Source: Meridianimarinicoccus aquatilis (GTDB lineage: Bacteria > Pseudomonadota > Alphaproteobacteria > Rhodobacterales > Rhodobacteraceae). Taken from it: DNA of 64,000 nucleotides. Below the pieces are notes generated by a model that saw only the letters and a program-made list of their open reading frames with translations, was not told where the DNA came from and made no database searches. The stretch covers positions 62,001 through 126,000 of the forward strand of contig NZ_SMZO01000001.1 in assembly GCF_004358675.1 (NCBI RefSeq). Direction: 5' to 3'. The translations under genes were made by a program, and so were the position numbers. Shown one piece after another: positions 20,550 through 29,982 of the stretch; the first letter of the stretch is position 1, and each line of letters starts with the position of its first letter.

Positions 20550-22062
20550 ATGACCCCACCTGCTGAATTGCCCGACGACATTGCCGAACTGAAGGCAATT
20601 ATCCGTGCGCAGCAGGATCAGAATGCGCGGCTCGAGACCCTCGTCGCCTCCTTCAAGAAGGCGCTCTTCGGTGCCAAATCCGGGAAGATTGACCCGGCTC
20701 AGTATGAACTGGAACTCGCGGATATCGAGGCGGCCATCGCGCAGGTGAAAGCCGAGATTGATGCTGATCCGCGCACTGCGCCCGTGCGACCGCCAAAGCC
20801 GCGCCAGACCAACCCGGGGGACACTGCCCAGGCATCTGGAGCGGGTCGAGGTGATCATTGAGCCCGAAGCCTCCTGCGCCTGCGGGGCCGAACGCCATGT
20901 CATCGGCGAAGATGTCAGCGAACGGCTGGACATCATCCCCGCGCAGGTCCGGGTGATCGTCACCCGTCGCCCCCAATATGCCTGCCGGTCTTGCAAGAGC
21001 GGGATTGCTCAGGCGGCTGCACCCGCCCACATCCTCGCAGGCGGCATGCCAACCGAGGCCACGCTGGCCCATGTGCTCGTCTCAAAATATGCGGATCACC
21101 TGCCGCTCTATAGGCAGGCGCAAATCTACAGCCGCCAGGGCCTTGATCTGGATCGCTCCACCTTGGCCGCGTGGGTCGGCAAGTCGGCCTTTGAATTGAC
21201 CCCGGTCTATGATGCCCTGATGGCCGACCTGAAGCGCGCCACCAAGCTCTTCATGGACGAAACACCCGCGCCGGTTCTGGCCCCAGGGCGCAAAAGCACC
21301 AAAACAGGTTACTTTTGGGCCTTAGCCCGTGATGACAGGCCGTGGGGCGGCGATGACCCACCTGGAGTGGCGTTCACTTACGCGCCCGGGCGCTCCAGCC
21401 AGCATGCGGACAAGATTTTGAAAGGCTTCAGCGGCACTCTGCAGGTGGACGGCTATGCAGGTTATAACTGATTGCTCAAACGTACCGCGCAGGACGCAAA
21501 ACTGGCGTATTGCTGGGCCCATGCCCGCCGCAAACTGCATGACGTGACCCAGTCCAGCACGGCCCCGATTGCGCAGGAAGGTCTGGCCCAAATCCAGGCG
21601 CTCTATCGCATCGAAAAAGACCTGCGCGGCCTGCCTGCCGACCAACGGCTCGCTGCTCGGCAAGAGCGCTCAAAACTCATCATCGACGCATTCGCGCTTT
21701 GGCTTGCCCGACACCGCGCCCACGTCTCAATGAAATCACCAACCTCAGAAGCCCTGAAATACATCGCCAAGTACTGGGATGGGCTGATCCTATTCCTCGA
21801 CGACGGTCGCATCGAGATGGATTCCAATGCAGTCGAGCGGGCGATCCGTCCAATTGCGCTTAACCGAAAAAATGCACTCTTCGCCGGTCACGATTCTGAC
21901 GCACAAAACTGGGTGGTCATGGCGTCCCTGATCGAGACCTGCAAACTCAACGGGATCGAACCTCATGGCTATCTGTCCGGCGTCCTGAAAGCCATTGCAG
22001 GTGGGCACAAACAGACCGACATCAACGAACTACCGACCTGGAACCACGCCAAACCCGTGTGA
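20550..22062 (+). pseudogene. inner IS66 transposase TnpC, frameshift and opal stop
   Basis: The DDE transposase of the element. It starts at the ATG at 20550 (PDDIAELKAIIRAQQDQNAR, a leucine-zipper-like region). The frame shifts near the G run at about 20815, then continues as ERVEVIIEPEASCACGAERH (zinc-binding cysteines) and through LADRSTL-like and FMDETPAPV segments with the catalytic core. A TGA at 21469-21471 interrupts GYAGYN, and the rest (AYCWAHARRKLHD, then EMDSNAVERAIRPIALNRKN with the final catalytic glutamate region) follows in the same frame. Two lesions, so inactive. Confidence 0.88.
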
Positions 22063-22078
22063 CCGGCGCACCGCTTAC

Positions 22079-22086
22079 GATACGGG
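22079..22086 (+). repeat. right target-site copy of the inner IS66
   Basis: GATACGGG directly after the inner element; pairs with GATGCGGG at 19666-19673. Confidence 0.8.
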
Positions 22087-22193
22087 ATGGGCTGATGTCG
22101 CTCAATCACGCTCAGTTTGAGGCACTGTTTGCCGGACTGGACTGTCGGAAGGTGAAGGCTCTCGCGCCAGGTCCTCCGACCGCGGCAGAGTGA
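22087..22193 (+). pseudogene. outer IS66 TnpB, 3' piece
   Basis: Reads GLMSLNHAQFEALFAGLDCR and ends AAE, the C-terminus of TnpB, with the stop at 22191-22193. It continues the piece at 19496-19673 once the inner IS66 and one target copy are removed. Confidence 0.85.
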
Positions 22194-22246
22194 ATCAGGC
22201 CGTTGATTGGACGGCATCAGATGCCCGGATTTGGGAGATCAGCACC

Positions 22247-22921
22247 ATGAATGCGACGGCCGATCTTCCTGACGATATCGATGCTTTGAAGGCCATCATT
22301 CGTGCGCAGCAGGAGCATAATGCTGTTCAGGCGGCTGTGATCGACCGCAAGCAAACCTGCATTCTCCAGCTGGAAAAGCTGGTTGCGGATTACAAGCGCG
22401 CCATGTTCGGTGCGCGATCCGACAAGGCCTTTCCAGAACAGTATAAGCTGGCGCTTGAGGATATCGAGGCCGTTCAGGAAGCCGTGCATGCCGAAGTCGA
22501 GGCAGATGACCGACAGATCAGCGGCAAACCACGTCCGCACAAGACCAATCGAGGATCGCTGCCGAAACATCTGCCGCGCACCGAAGAGATCATCGCGCCT
22601 GAAAGCGTTACCTGCGCTTGTGGCCACGAACGCCACATCATCGGCGAGGATGTGAGCAAACGGCTTGATATCGTGCCTGAGCCGTTCCGCGTGATTGTCA
22701 CGCGCCGCCCGCGCTATGCCTGCCGGCCCTGCGAAAATGGCATTGTCCAAGCGCCCGCACCGGCCCATCTGAACCCCGGCGGCATACCGACCGAAGCGAC
22801 ACTGACCGCCATCGCGCAAGGCCGCAAGCAATCCGATATCGACGCCCTCCTGCCTTGGAATTCAAAAGGCCTGATCGGGGGACCGGGCTATGAGCATCAT
22901 CGAATTGAAAATCACGCTTGA
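22247..22921 (+). pseudogene. outer IS66 TnpC with an internal deletion
   Basis: From the ATG at 22247 the N-terminal zipper region, the DUF-like central part and the zinc-binding cysteines (ESVTCACGHERHIIGEDVSK, then RPRYACRPCENGIVQAPAP) are complete up to GGIPTEATL. It then jumps to TAIAQGRKQSDIDALLPWN, the extreme C-terminus of the family. Some 300 residues with the whole DDE core are gone, yet the frame stays open across the junction near 22805. The final residues differ from relatives, probably by a small indel, and overlap the next fragment. Confidence 0.85.
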
Positions 22922-23030
22922 CTACATCGAGGCTGTCGTCACGCGCACCCTGCAGGTGCCAGCCGATATCCGCCTTGATGTTCTCAAGCTCGCCAAGCGC
23001 TGGAAGCCAAAAGACACACGCCTCAGCTGA
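22890..23030 (+). pseudogene. fragment of a pRiA4b ORF-3-like protein
   Basis: A 46-codon frame beginning MSIIELKITLDYIEAVVTRT, then LQVPADIRLD: the N-terminus of the pRiA4b ORF-3 family often carried by IS66 elements. It then passes into KLAKRWKPK, which resembles the C-terminus of the same family, so the middle appears to be deleted. It is followed three bases later by the right inverted repeat of the outer element. Confidence 0.65.
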
Positions 23031-23234
23031 TCAAGGTGGGGTCAGCGCAACGATTACATAGAGCCGCTGAAACAACTTTTTTGCGAATTGTTTCTTCCAC
23101 GACCATGGTTTGTTTTTCGATGGAATGACTGGCCGTTGGTCCATTTATTAAAAACCCTACGTGTTCGTTTTGTCTGAAAAGCGCAGGGGCAAAACAATAG
23201 GTAACCTCGTTCATGAACAGCATTGAAACTTCGC

Positions 23235-23915
23235 TCGATTTTTTCCCCAAGCTGAACGGCTGCTCCGCCGAGAGCAATCAAGCCGACCATTGCGACCATT
23301 TCGCAGCCCGGCGCACCCATGCCGAGCAGGCGCACTAGTCGTGCCCCACCATGCCTCGCATATCGCAGCTGCTCCGAAGCAGGTTGTTGTCAGGGACGCG
23401 ATGCCGTCCGACTGCTCGTGGGGACGCAAATTAAAGAACAGGGCCCACAGAATGACACCGAGGAAAGAGAGCCCATAGCCGAAAGCTTCCGACGACCGTA
23501 GTGTCAGGCCATCCTTGCCGGTGAGAATACCAACGCCAAAAAGCCCAAGCGCGGCACCTGCATCCCCCTTCCCTCAACTGTGCAGCCGGAAGAACAGATT
23601 GCCGCGAATGATCAGACAGGCAGGCCATAGGTAATTGATCAACGACGCAGGAATTGGAGCAGCGTGATGGTACGCTTCGAGATAGACCGGATGATAAGCA
23701 GCAAGAAGCATGGCAATCATCGCTCCCCTTCGGCCCAGAAGCGACACCAGAGTGCGGCCGGTCACAAGGCAAAATACCCACCCCATTCCTGCTGCCATGG
23801 CAAAGCAAAAGGTCGGCACCAGTTGTGACGGCAGGGACGCTGAAAGCGCTCCGAAAGCGCCAAGCCCCCATGACAGGATAGCAAGCTTGCCCAAACCCGT
23901 GTGCCGTGCTGTCAT
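23235..23915 (-). pseudogene. EamA/DMT family transporter, frameshifted
   Basis: The first 114 codons from 23915 read as the start of a drug/metabolite transporter (LGKLAILSWGLGAFGALSAS, later IPASLINYLWPACLI, the conserved LINYLWP segment), then the frame ends at about 23574. Similarity resumes in another frame at about 23560 (GAALGLFGVGILTGKDGLTL and YGLSFLGVILWALFFNLR) and again in a third frame near 23335 (RLLGMGAPGCEM). Two or more indels, so no transporter can be made. Positions of the 3' end are approximate. It lies on the same strand as the his genes, between them and the outer IS66. Confidence 0.7.
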
Positions 23916-24079
23916 CAGACCTTCGCTGTCAACGCCGTGTCATCCGTAAGCGTCATGCGTCGCCCCAAGCCCTGCAAGCCGTCGAAATCGGCTACTTTCC
24001 CGTCGATGACAGACGGAAAGGGCATCCAACATCGCGCCCCAGCAACTGAATCGCTCAGAAGACCCGCCTGGGAAATGGC

Positions 24080-24778
24080 CTAGGTCAGCACGCCCAAACG
24101 ATCCATCAAAACGCTGAGCGTTTCGCGGTCGCGTCCAACCCAATCGGCCTTGCGCGATTTGAACAATGTCGCCTGACTCCGATGGATCACCCCATCCGAC
24201 AGCACCTTTAGGTGATTGGCACGCAACGTATCACCAGTTGAGGTGATATCCGCGATCGCCTCGGCAGTGCCATTCTTGACTGTGCCTTCGGTGGCTCCCT
24301 GACTATCCACAAGTTGGTAGTCAGCGACGCCCTCGCGCTTCAGGAATTCTCGCACCAAGCGGTGATACTTCGTTGCGATGCGAAGGCGGAATCCATGGCA
24401 GGCCCGGAATGCTGCGGCCGCACTGTCCAGATCAGCAACGCAATCCACGTCAACCCAAACCTGTGGCACGGCGATCACCAGATCCGCATGACCGAATCCC
24501 ATGAGATCAATCTCTTTGACCTGATCATCCCATGCCGCCAGCGTGTCGCGGACAAGATCGGACCCGGTCACGCCCAGATGAACGCGCCCCGCCGCCAGTT
24601 CGCGCGGAATTTCCGACGCTGACAGCAATACAAGGTCGACACCGTCGATCCCGGTGACAACCCCTGCATATTCGCGATCCGACCCCGTGCGTTGCAAATT
24701 CAAACCGCGCGCGCCAAACCAATCGAATGTCTTTTCCATCAGCCGTCCCTTGGACGGAACCCCGAGTTTCAGCGTCAT
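24080..24778 (-). CDS. hisG: ATP phosphoribosyltransferase, short form catalytic subunit
   Basis: First step of histidine synthesis, joining ATP and PRPP. The 232 residues are the short HisG form, which lacks the C-terminal histidine-binding domain and needs HisZ for activity and feedback control. It begins LKLGVPSKGRLMEKTFDWF, and holds ELAAGRVHLGVTGSDLV and the phosphate-binding LVDSQGATEGTVKNGTAEAI, the PRPP loop of the family. Its ATG overlaps the hisZ stop (ATGA), so the two subunits are coupled. The last gene of the hisS-hisZ-hisG run. Confidence 0.95.
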   Translation of the reverse strand: MTLKLGVPSKGRLMEKTFDWFGARGLNLQRTGSDREYAGVVTGIDGVDLVLLSASEIPRELAAGRVHLGVTGSDLVRDTLAAWDDQVKEIDLMGFGHADLVIAVPQVWVDVDCVADLDSAAAAFRACHGFRLRIATKYHRLVREFLKREGVADYQLVDSQGATEGTVKNGTAEAIADITSTGDTLRANHLKVLSDGVIHRSQATLFKSRKADWVGRDRETLSVLMDRLGVLT

Positions 24779-25887
24779 GCTGCACCCTCCTTTTCGCGCA
24801 GGTGCAACGCAACTTCGGCCCGGATGATGCCGCCAACGGCAGGTATTTCGGCACCGCGCCCCAACACCTTTGTCAGCGCGTCATAGCGGCCACCAATGGC
24901 AACCGCGGGTAAATCAGGGCGGCCAATTGCCGAAAAGCCAAAGACGAACCCGTCATAGTATTCCAGCGTGGTGCGGCCAAAACTGGTTTCAAACGGCAAC
25001 GAATCTACATCAATGCCGCGCGCGGCCATTGCTTCAAACCGCCGCTCCAGTCGGGCCACGGCGGGGGAAAGCGTCGGAAGATCGACCGCCACATCGCGCA
25101 ACCGTTCCAGCGCAACAGGGGCCACATCTTTCAGACCCGTCACCTGATCGAGCAAGTCCACTTCTGACGCTGGCAGGGGCGGTTGCACTGCGTCTTTCGC
25201 CAGCCGGTCCAGCCGGGCGCGAATTTCTGTCTCGCTGCGCAGACCAATCCTGATGCCGCTGCCCTGCATCGGGTCACCGCCCTGTGCCATTATAGCAAGA
25301 ACGGCTTTGCGGTGTGTGGGAACCGGTTTGCGGCCTGCAAACTGGTCGATCAAGGCGCGGAAACGGCGAGGCCGCCACAAATGGCGCATCAAGGCGGCAC
25401 GCCGATCGTCAGACAAGGTCAACCCGGCCAACGTCGCGCTTGTGATCCCAATATCGCCAGTGGCGGGTTTCACGGGCAAGCCTTGCAATGCCTCAGCGAT
25501 ACTGGCGAAGACGTCCGCATCGGCCGCTTCCGGATCGCGCCCGTCAAACAATTCGAGGCCAACCTGAAAATACTCGTTTGGCCGGGTTTCGTCGTTTTCC
25601 TGTTTGCGGAATACCTCGCCAGAATAGGTATAGCGGGCAGGCTCGGCGCCACCATCCATATGTTCCTGAACCACAGGCACCGTAAAATCCGGGCGCAACA
25701 TCTGCTCACCGCGCAGAGGGTCGGCGGTGACATAGGCACGGGCGCGGATATCTTCGCCGTACAGATCCAGAAGCGTCGCCGCCGGTTGCAGGATCGCAGG
25801 ATCAACCGGCGCTGCACCAGTGGCTTCGAACATGGCGCGCAGACGCAGTGCCTCGTCCCTTACGGCGGCTTTAGGCAGACGGCTCAT
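24775..25887 (-). CDS. hisZ: ATP phosphoribosyltransferase regulatory subunit
   Basis: HisZ is a catalytically inactive paralogue of histidyl-tRNA synthetase that forms an octamer with short HisG and binds histidine. It has 370 residues from the ATG at 25887, which overlaps the hisS stop; the frame is open further upstream but that part lies inside hisS. The class II synthetase-like core shows [16 protein letters not shown] and [20 protein letters not shown], and [20 protein letters not shown] near the C-terminus. Its presence explains the short HisG next to it. Confidence 0.94.
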   Translation of the reverse strand: MSRLPKAAVRDEALRLRAMFEATGAAPVDPAILQPAATLLDLYGEDIRARAYVTADPLRGEQMLRPDFTVPVVQEHMDGGAEPARYTYSGEVFRKQENDETRPNEYFQVGLELFDGRDPEAADADVFASIAEALQGLPVKPATGDIGITSATLAGLTLSDDRRAALMRHLWRPRRFRALIDQFAGRKPVPTHRKAVLAIMAQGGDPMQGSGIRIGLRSETEIRARLDRLAKDAVQPPLPASEVDLLDQVTGLKDVAPVALERLRDVAVDLPTLSPAVARLERRFEAMAARGIDVDSLPFETSFGRTTLEYYDGFVFGFSAIGRPDLPAVAIGGRYDALTKVLGRGAEIPAVGGIIRAEVALHLREKEGAA

Positions 25888-27377
25888 GCGTCCCCCAGCA
25901 TCCGGCGCACAGTTGCGACCAGATCGCCGCGCGGCACTTCGGTTTGGGCCGGGTTGGCCTTCCATTCCTCAAGGCTTGCGCTTTGGGCGATTTCCGCCCC
26001 AAGGATCAGGTCCTTGATCTGCACGACATCGCGGGCGGCTTCGTCTTCGCCCTGAATGATGGCCAGTGGGCTTTCGCGCTTATCAGCGTATTTCATCTGG
26101 TTCCCAAAGTTCTTGGGATTGCCCAGATACACCTCTGCCCGAATACCGGCATCGCGCAATTCGGTCGCCATTTTTTGGTAATCAGCCATGCGCGTGCGGT
26201 CCATGACGGTAACAACAACCGGCCCTTTGCCGCGATGCGCCACACGCCCTTTGGCGATCAGCGCGGCCAACAGACGGTCAACGCCGATGGACACGCCTGT
26301 CGCGGGCACGGCCTGCCCGGTAAAGCGTTTGACCAGATCGTCATAGCGCCCGCCCCCGGCAACAGACCCGAACTGACGCGGCCTGCCCTTTTCATCCATG
26401 ATCTCGAAGGTGAGTTCCGCCTCATACACCGGACCGGTGTAATAGCCGAGGCCGCGCACGACAGAGGGGTCTATCAGGATGCGGTCAGGGCCATACCCTT
26501 GAGCGGCAAGCAAACCTGCAATCGTCGCAAGTTCGTCAACGCCTTCGGTCCCGATCACAGATGCACCAACCAACGCCCGCAATTGGGCCAGCGTTTCTTC
26601 GGCTGTGTCGCGGGTCGCTTGCATGAAGCCCATGACGACGTCTGCTTGGGCGTCGCCCAAACCGGCCCCTTTGGTGAAATCGCCCGAGGCATCCTTGCGC
26701 CCCTCGCCCAGCAAGGCGCGCACGCCATCCGGGCCAAGCCTGTCCAGCTTGTCGATGGCGCGCAGAACGATGCCGCGCTCGGCCTCGTGGGCTTGCGGGT
26801 CAGCCGGGTCAAGCAACCCTGCGACCTCAAGCACGCCGTTCAGCACTTTGCGATTGTTCACCCGCACCACGTAATCGCCGCGCTCAATTCCAACCGCTTC
26901 CAATGTGTCGGAAAGCATGGCGCAAATCTCGGCATCCGCAGCAACGGACGGCGCACCAACAGTATCAGCATCACACTGATAGAACTGACGGAACCGGCCC
27001 GGCCCAGGCTTCTCATTTCGCCATACCGGCCCCATCGCATAACGACGATAGGGCGTCGGCAGGTCATTGCGGTGCTGGGCATAGACACGCGCCAGCGGTG
27101 CCGTCAGATCATAGCGAAGGGCGACCCAGCCGCTGTCTTCTTCCTGCCAGGCAAAAACACCCTCATTGGGGCGGTCCACATCCGGCAAGAATTTGCCAAG
27201 CGCTTCCACCGTTTCCACGGCAGAACTTTCCAGCGGGTCAAAGCCATAGCGTTCATAAACCTGCCCGATTGCATCAAGCATAGCCTTGCGTTCGCTGACC
27301 TCAGCCCCGAAATAGTCGCGAAAGCCCTTGGGCGTTTCGGCCTTTGGGCGGGCTGGGCGTTTGTCCTTCTTGGCCAT
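25884..27377 (-). CDS. hisS: histidyl-tRNA synthetase
   Basis: Charges tRNA-His with histidine; class II synthetase, cytoplasmic. It has 497 residues from the ATG at 27377 ([20 protein letters not shown]); the frame is open for another 169 codons upstream but that part is opposite slyX and its leader and has no family similarity. Motif 2 ([20 protein letters not shown]) and the HisRS signature [11 protein letters not shown] are present; [13 protein letters not shown] is motif 3. The C-terminal anticodon-binding domain is complete. First gene of a coupled hisS-hisZ-hisG run, an order common in alphaproteobacteria. Confidence 0.96.
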   Translation of the reverse strand: MAKKDKRPARPKAETPKGFRDYFGAEVSERKAMLDAIGQVYERYGFDPLESSAVETVEALGKFLPDVDRPNEGVFAWQEEDSGWVALRYDLTAPLARVYAQHRNDLPTPYRRYAMGPVWRNEKPGPGRFRQFYQCDADTVGAPSVAADAEICAMLSDTLEAVGIERGDYVVRVNNRKVLNGVLEVAGLLDPADPQAHEAERGIVLRAIDKLDRLGPDGVRALLGEGRKDASGDFTKGAGLGDAQADVVMGFMQATRDTAEETLAQLRALVGASVIGTEGVDELATIAGLLAAQGYGPDRILIDPSVVRGLGYYTGPVYEAELTFEIMDEKGRPRQFGSVAGGGRYDDLVKRFTGQAVPATGVSIGVDRLLAALIAKGRVAHRGKGPVVVTVMDRTRMADYQKMATELRDAGIRAEVYLGNPKNFGNQMKYADKRESPLAIIQGEDEAARDVVQIKDLILGAEIAQSASLEEWKANPAQTEVPRGDLVATVRRMLGDA

Positions 27378-27468
27378 GGGGCCCTCGCGTGTAATGGTCG
27401 CGCGTGCCTTAGCCGATGGGGCGATAAGGGGCAACCACGTCGCCCGTGAATCGAGCAGGAGAACCGGG

Positions 27469-27678
27469 ATGAACTTGGAAGAAATCAGCGCACTGCAAGA
27501 GCGGCTCGCACATCTGGAACGGGCACTTGGCGATGTGTCCGACGTGGTGGCGCGCCAAGACAAGGACATCGCGCGCCTGACCCACCGGCTAGAGATGCTG
27601 ATGCAACGCGAGGCTGAACGCGAATATGCGTCGGGCGGCAGCGTCCCTGTGGCCGACCGCCCCCCCCCACACTGGTGA
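27469..27678 (+). CDS. slyX: SlyX family protein
   Basis: Small cytoplasmic protein of 69 residues, almost all one coiled coil ([20 protein letters not shown], then [20 protein letters not shown]), ending in the PPPHW tail typical of SlyX. Function is not known. The ATG at 27469 has an AGGAG site 8 bases upstream; the frame is open upstream but that part is opposite hisS. It is divergent from hisS and converges with the protease gene, 7 bases between the stops. Confidence 0.85.
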   Translation: MNLEEISALQERLAHLERALGDVSDVVARQDKDIARLTHRLEMLMQREAEREYASGGSVPVADRPPPHW

Positions 27679-27685
27679 GCGCCGT

Positions 27686-28354
27686 TCAGCCCGCAAGCAT
27701 CGGCCGCATCGTCACGCCAAGCACCCAGGACGGGCGCGCAAGCTCGTCTTGGGTCAACGGGCGCAATCCACCCGATGGCGGATAGGGATCGCGCACCATG
27801 ACACCTTCGCGCCACGGATTGCCGGGTTGCGGGCTGCGGGTAGTGATTTCGGTGATGACCGTGGTGTGACCGGCAGACCCGCACAACAGAGGTTGCCGTG
27901 TCAGCCGATCCAGCAAACGCGGAAAGTCATCCGTGGCAGGGTGCGTTTCATGTAACGAACCAAGCGGTGCCAAACCCAGCAAGAAACCGCGCCCTTCCCG
28001 GTCTTTCCAATGGCCAGACATGGCGTGAAGTCGGGAAATTTCCGTCTCAGGATCATGGGGTTCACACCCCTGCCCGCCAGCACGCACCAGCAGATCGCCC
28101 ACCGTCACATCCGCACCGAACCCTTGAATGAGATACGCAAGGCACGCGGCCCATGCTTGGCTTCGACACGGCTGGGTCGGCAAATCTGGCGTCGTGACAA
28201 AGCCGGTGGTGCAACGCACCCCGCCCTGCCCAATCCGATAGCACCCTTTTCCCACCTGCCCGGCAATCGCCAAGCCAGTAGGCAACCCAGCAGCCATAAC
28301 GCCGACCCCCGCCAGCGCCGCAAACATATCACGCCGTCGCATAAAATACCCCAT
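27686..28354 (-). CDS. secreted papain-like cysteine protease, C70 (AvrRpt2)-like
   Basis: Probable exported peptidase of 222 residues. The N-terminus [18 protein letters not shown] with two or three arginines before a hydrophobic stretch looks like a Tat signal. The mature part has [20 protein letters not shown], with the Q-x-C of a papain fold (catalytic Gln and Cys), [13 protein letters not shown] with the likely catalytic His and [12 protein letters not shown] with the Asp. This order fits the AvrRpt2-like C70/C39 group. The start at 28354 has a GGAG site 8 bases away; ATG 28342 is an alternative. Substrate unknown. It is divergent from the MFS gene. Confidence 0.68.
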   Translation of the reverse strand: MGYFMRRRDMFAALAGVGVMAAGLPTGLAIAGQVGKGCYRIGQGGVRCTTGFVTTPDLPTQPCRSQAWAACLAYLIQGFGADVTVGDLLVRAGGQGCEPHDPETEISRLHAMSGHWKDREGRGFLLGLAPLGSLHETHPATDDFPRLLDRLTRQPLLCGSAGHTTVITEITTRSPQPGNPWREGVMVRDPYPPSGGLRPLTQDELARPSWVLGVTMRPMLAG

Positions 28355-28564
28355 CTTCACCCACTCCAAGGCTTACGGCGCGGATGCTAACGGCGGCTTC
28401 AGATTTGCCCGGGCAGAAAGGGTTTTGGAAAGGACAGTTAACAAATTGCGCACGCGTTGGAGCCGTCCCAAAGACCCGGCGTTGCACGACACGTCCCAGA
28501 AGGAATATACATCTGGTGTGGATATCGGCCACGCGTGCACCGCCTTTCCAAGCAAAGGAACCCC

Positions 28565-29782
28565 ATGAGCCCTGAAACGATGCACAAATGGCAAGGTGCT
28601 GGTGTCGCACTGATTTGCGGGGCTTTGATCCTTCTTGTCTCGCTTGGGGTGCGCCATGGGTTTGGCTTGTTCCTTCAGCCCATCAGCATGGATCAGGGAT
28701 GGGGGCGCGGCACCTTTGCCTTTGCCATTGCGCTTCAGAATCTGGTCTGGGGGGCAAGCCAGCCATTCACCGGAATATTGGCAGACAGGTACGGTGCCAA
28801 ACCGATCATCATAGGCGGCGCCGTCCTTTACGCGTCGGGACTGTGGATCATGAGCGTCGTCGCCGGTCAGGGACTGTTCATTCTGGGCGCCGGCGTGCTG
28901 ATCGGGCTGGGCCTGTCTGGCACGACTTTCCCCGTCATATTCGGCGCGATCAGCCGCCTTGTCCAACCGGCACAACGATCCCTTGCAATGGGAATTACAA
29001 TGGCCGTGGGATCATTCGGGCAATTCGCGATGCTGCCAATCAGTCTCGGGTTGATCATGGAATTCGACTGGCAAGGCGCGCTGATCGTGTTGTCAGGCCT
29101 TGCTTTAGCCATGATTCCCTTGGCCTTCGGCATCCGCTTCGCCCCCGCGCCTGTTGCAAACGCGCAAGAGGATGTGAGCTTTGGCCAAGCCCTGCGCGAT
29201 GCCTTCCGCGAGCGGGATTTCTGGCTGCTGTCATTGGGCTTTTTTGCCTGCGGCTTTCAAGTCGTTTTCATCGCTGTCCACCTGCCTGCCTATCTGGCCG
29301 ACAAGGGCATCGACAGCGGTGTTGCCACCACCGTTCTGGCGCTGATCGGTTTGGTGAACATCGCAGGGGCCTATCTTGCCGGACTTTGGGGCGGACGGCT
29401 GCGCAAGCCCATGCTGCTAAGTTGGATTTACCTGGCCCGCGCGGTGGTTATCGCCGCCTTTCTTCTGATACCGATCAGCGCCGCCTCGGCCTATGGATTT
29501 GGGGCTTTGATGGGGCTCTTTTGGCTATCAACCGTTCCGCTGACCAACGGGACGGTCGCGGCCGTATTCGGGGTCAAACACATGTCGATGCTCGGCGGCA
29601 TCGTGTTCTTCGCCCATCAACTTGGGTCGTTCGCAGGGGGGTGGCTTGGCGGGTGGCTCTATGACCTCACCGGCAGCTATGATCTGGCATGGTCCATCGC
29701 CATCGCCCTAAGCCTGGTCGCGGCCGTGTTGAACTGGCCCATCACGGAACGGTCACTTGCACAAAGGCGGACGTCAGCATGA
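28565..29782 (+). CDS. MFS transporter
   Basis: Inner-membrane transporter of 405 residues with about 12 membrane segments. The loop after segment 2 reads GILADRYGAKPIIIGG, the MFS motif A (G-x-x-x-D-R-x-G-x-x). The family resembles oxalate/formate- and monocarboxylate-type antiporters (VRHGFGLFLQPISMDQGWGR, then the SHQLGSF-like FFAHQLGSFAGGWLGG in segment 11), but the substrate cannot be told. The start ATG at 28565 has an AAAGGAA site 6 bases upstream. Its stop overlaps the start of a tiny membrane peptide gene. Confidence 0.88.
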   Translation: MSPETMHKWQGAGVALICGALILLVSLGVRHGFGLFLQPISMDQGWGRGTFAFAIALQNLVWGASQPFTGILADRYGAKPIIIGGAVLYASGLWIMSVVAGQGLFILGAGVLIGLGLSGTTFPVIFGAISRLVQPAQRSLAMGITMAVGSFGQFAMLPISLGLIMEFDWQGALIVLSGLALAMIPLAFGIRFAPAPVANAQEDVSFGQALRDAFRERDFWLLSLGFFACGFQVVFIAVHLPAYLADKGIDSGVATTVLALIGLVNIAGAYLAGLWGGRLRKPMLLSWIYLARAVVIAAFLLIPISAASAYGFGALMGLFWLSTVPLTNGTVAAVFGVKHMSMLGGIVFFAHQLGSFAGGWLGGWLYDLTGSYDLAWSIAIALSLVAAVLNWPITERSLAQRRTSA

Positions 29783-29904
29783 CCGCAGCGCACCTTCTTC
29801 GCGGGCTGTTGGCGGCGGCAGTTTTGTTGGTACTGGCGTTGATCTTTTCACTCTACCAGCAAATGCCTTTGACGATCTATCTGGAACGTTGGGGCTTGTG
29901 CTGA
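29779..29904 (+). CDS. 41-residue membrane peptide coupled to the MFS gene
   Basis: A short frame whose ATG overlaps the MFS stop (ATGA). It has a single hydrophobic span, LLRGLLAAAVLLVLALIFSL, preceded by an arginine and followed by YQQMPLTIYLERWGLC. The design, one membrane helix with a short polar tail, is that of small transporter-associated peptides, but I know no family for it. Coupled translation is what suggests that it is real. It could also be chance reading after the MFS gene. Confidence 0.55.
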   Translation: MTAAHLLRGLLAAAVLLVLALIFSLYQQMPLTIYLERWGLC

Positions 29905-29982
29905 GTGTCGGCGCCCTTTCAGTCAAAGCGGTCGGTGGCGTAAGGAAATAGCGCTCTGGGTACATTGCGACCGCGTCAGCGG

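Larger units (their letters stand above)
19674..22078 (+). mobile_element. inner IS66 family element (2405 bp), inserted in tnpB of the outer one
   Basis: Inverted ends GTAAGCGGTGCGCGG at 19674-19688 and CCGGCGCACCGCTTAC at 22063-22078, with the IS66 gene set tnpA-tnpB-tnpC between them. It is flanked by an 8-bp repeat with one mismatch. Removing it with one repeat copy rejoins the outer tnpB in frame. tnpA has an internal stop and tnpC a frameshift and a stop, so only tnpB is intact. Confidence 0.9.
19101..23044 (+). mobile_element. outer IS66-type element, internally deleted and split by a second IS66
   Basis: A 12-bp perfect inverted repeat, TGACCCCACCTT at 19101-19112 and AAGGTGGGGTCA at 23033-23044, encloses the remains of IS66 genes tnpA, tnpB and tnpC and a pRiA4b ORF-3-like gene, all on the plus strand. 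Each of the latter regions has lost its middle. A second IS66 (19674-22078) sits inside tnpB. Without the insert the unit would be about 1.5 kb instead of the usual 2.5 kb or more. I infer the boundary from the repeat; no target duplication is visible around it. Confidence 0.65.

Noticed and set aside
25944-27449. Plus-strand open frame of 501 codons
   Set aside because: Opposite hisS over its whole length; hisS motifs are certain on the minus strand.
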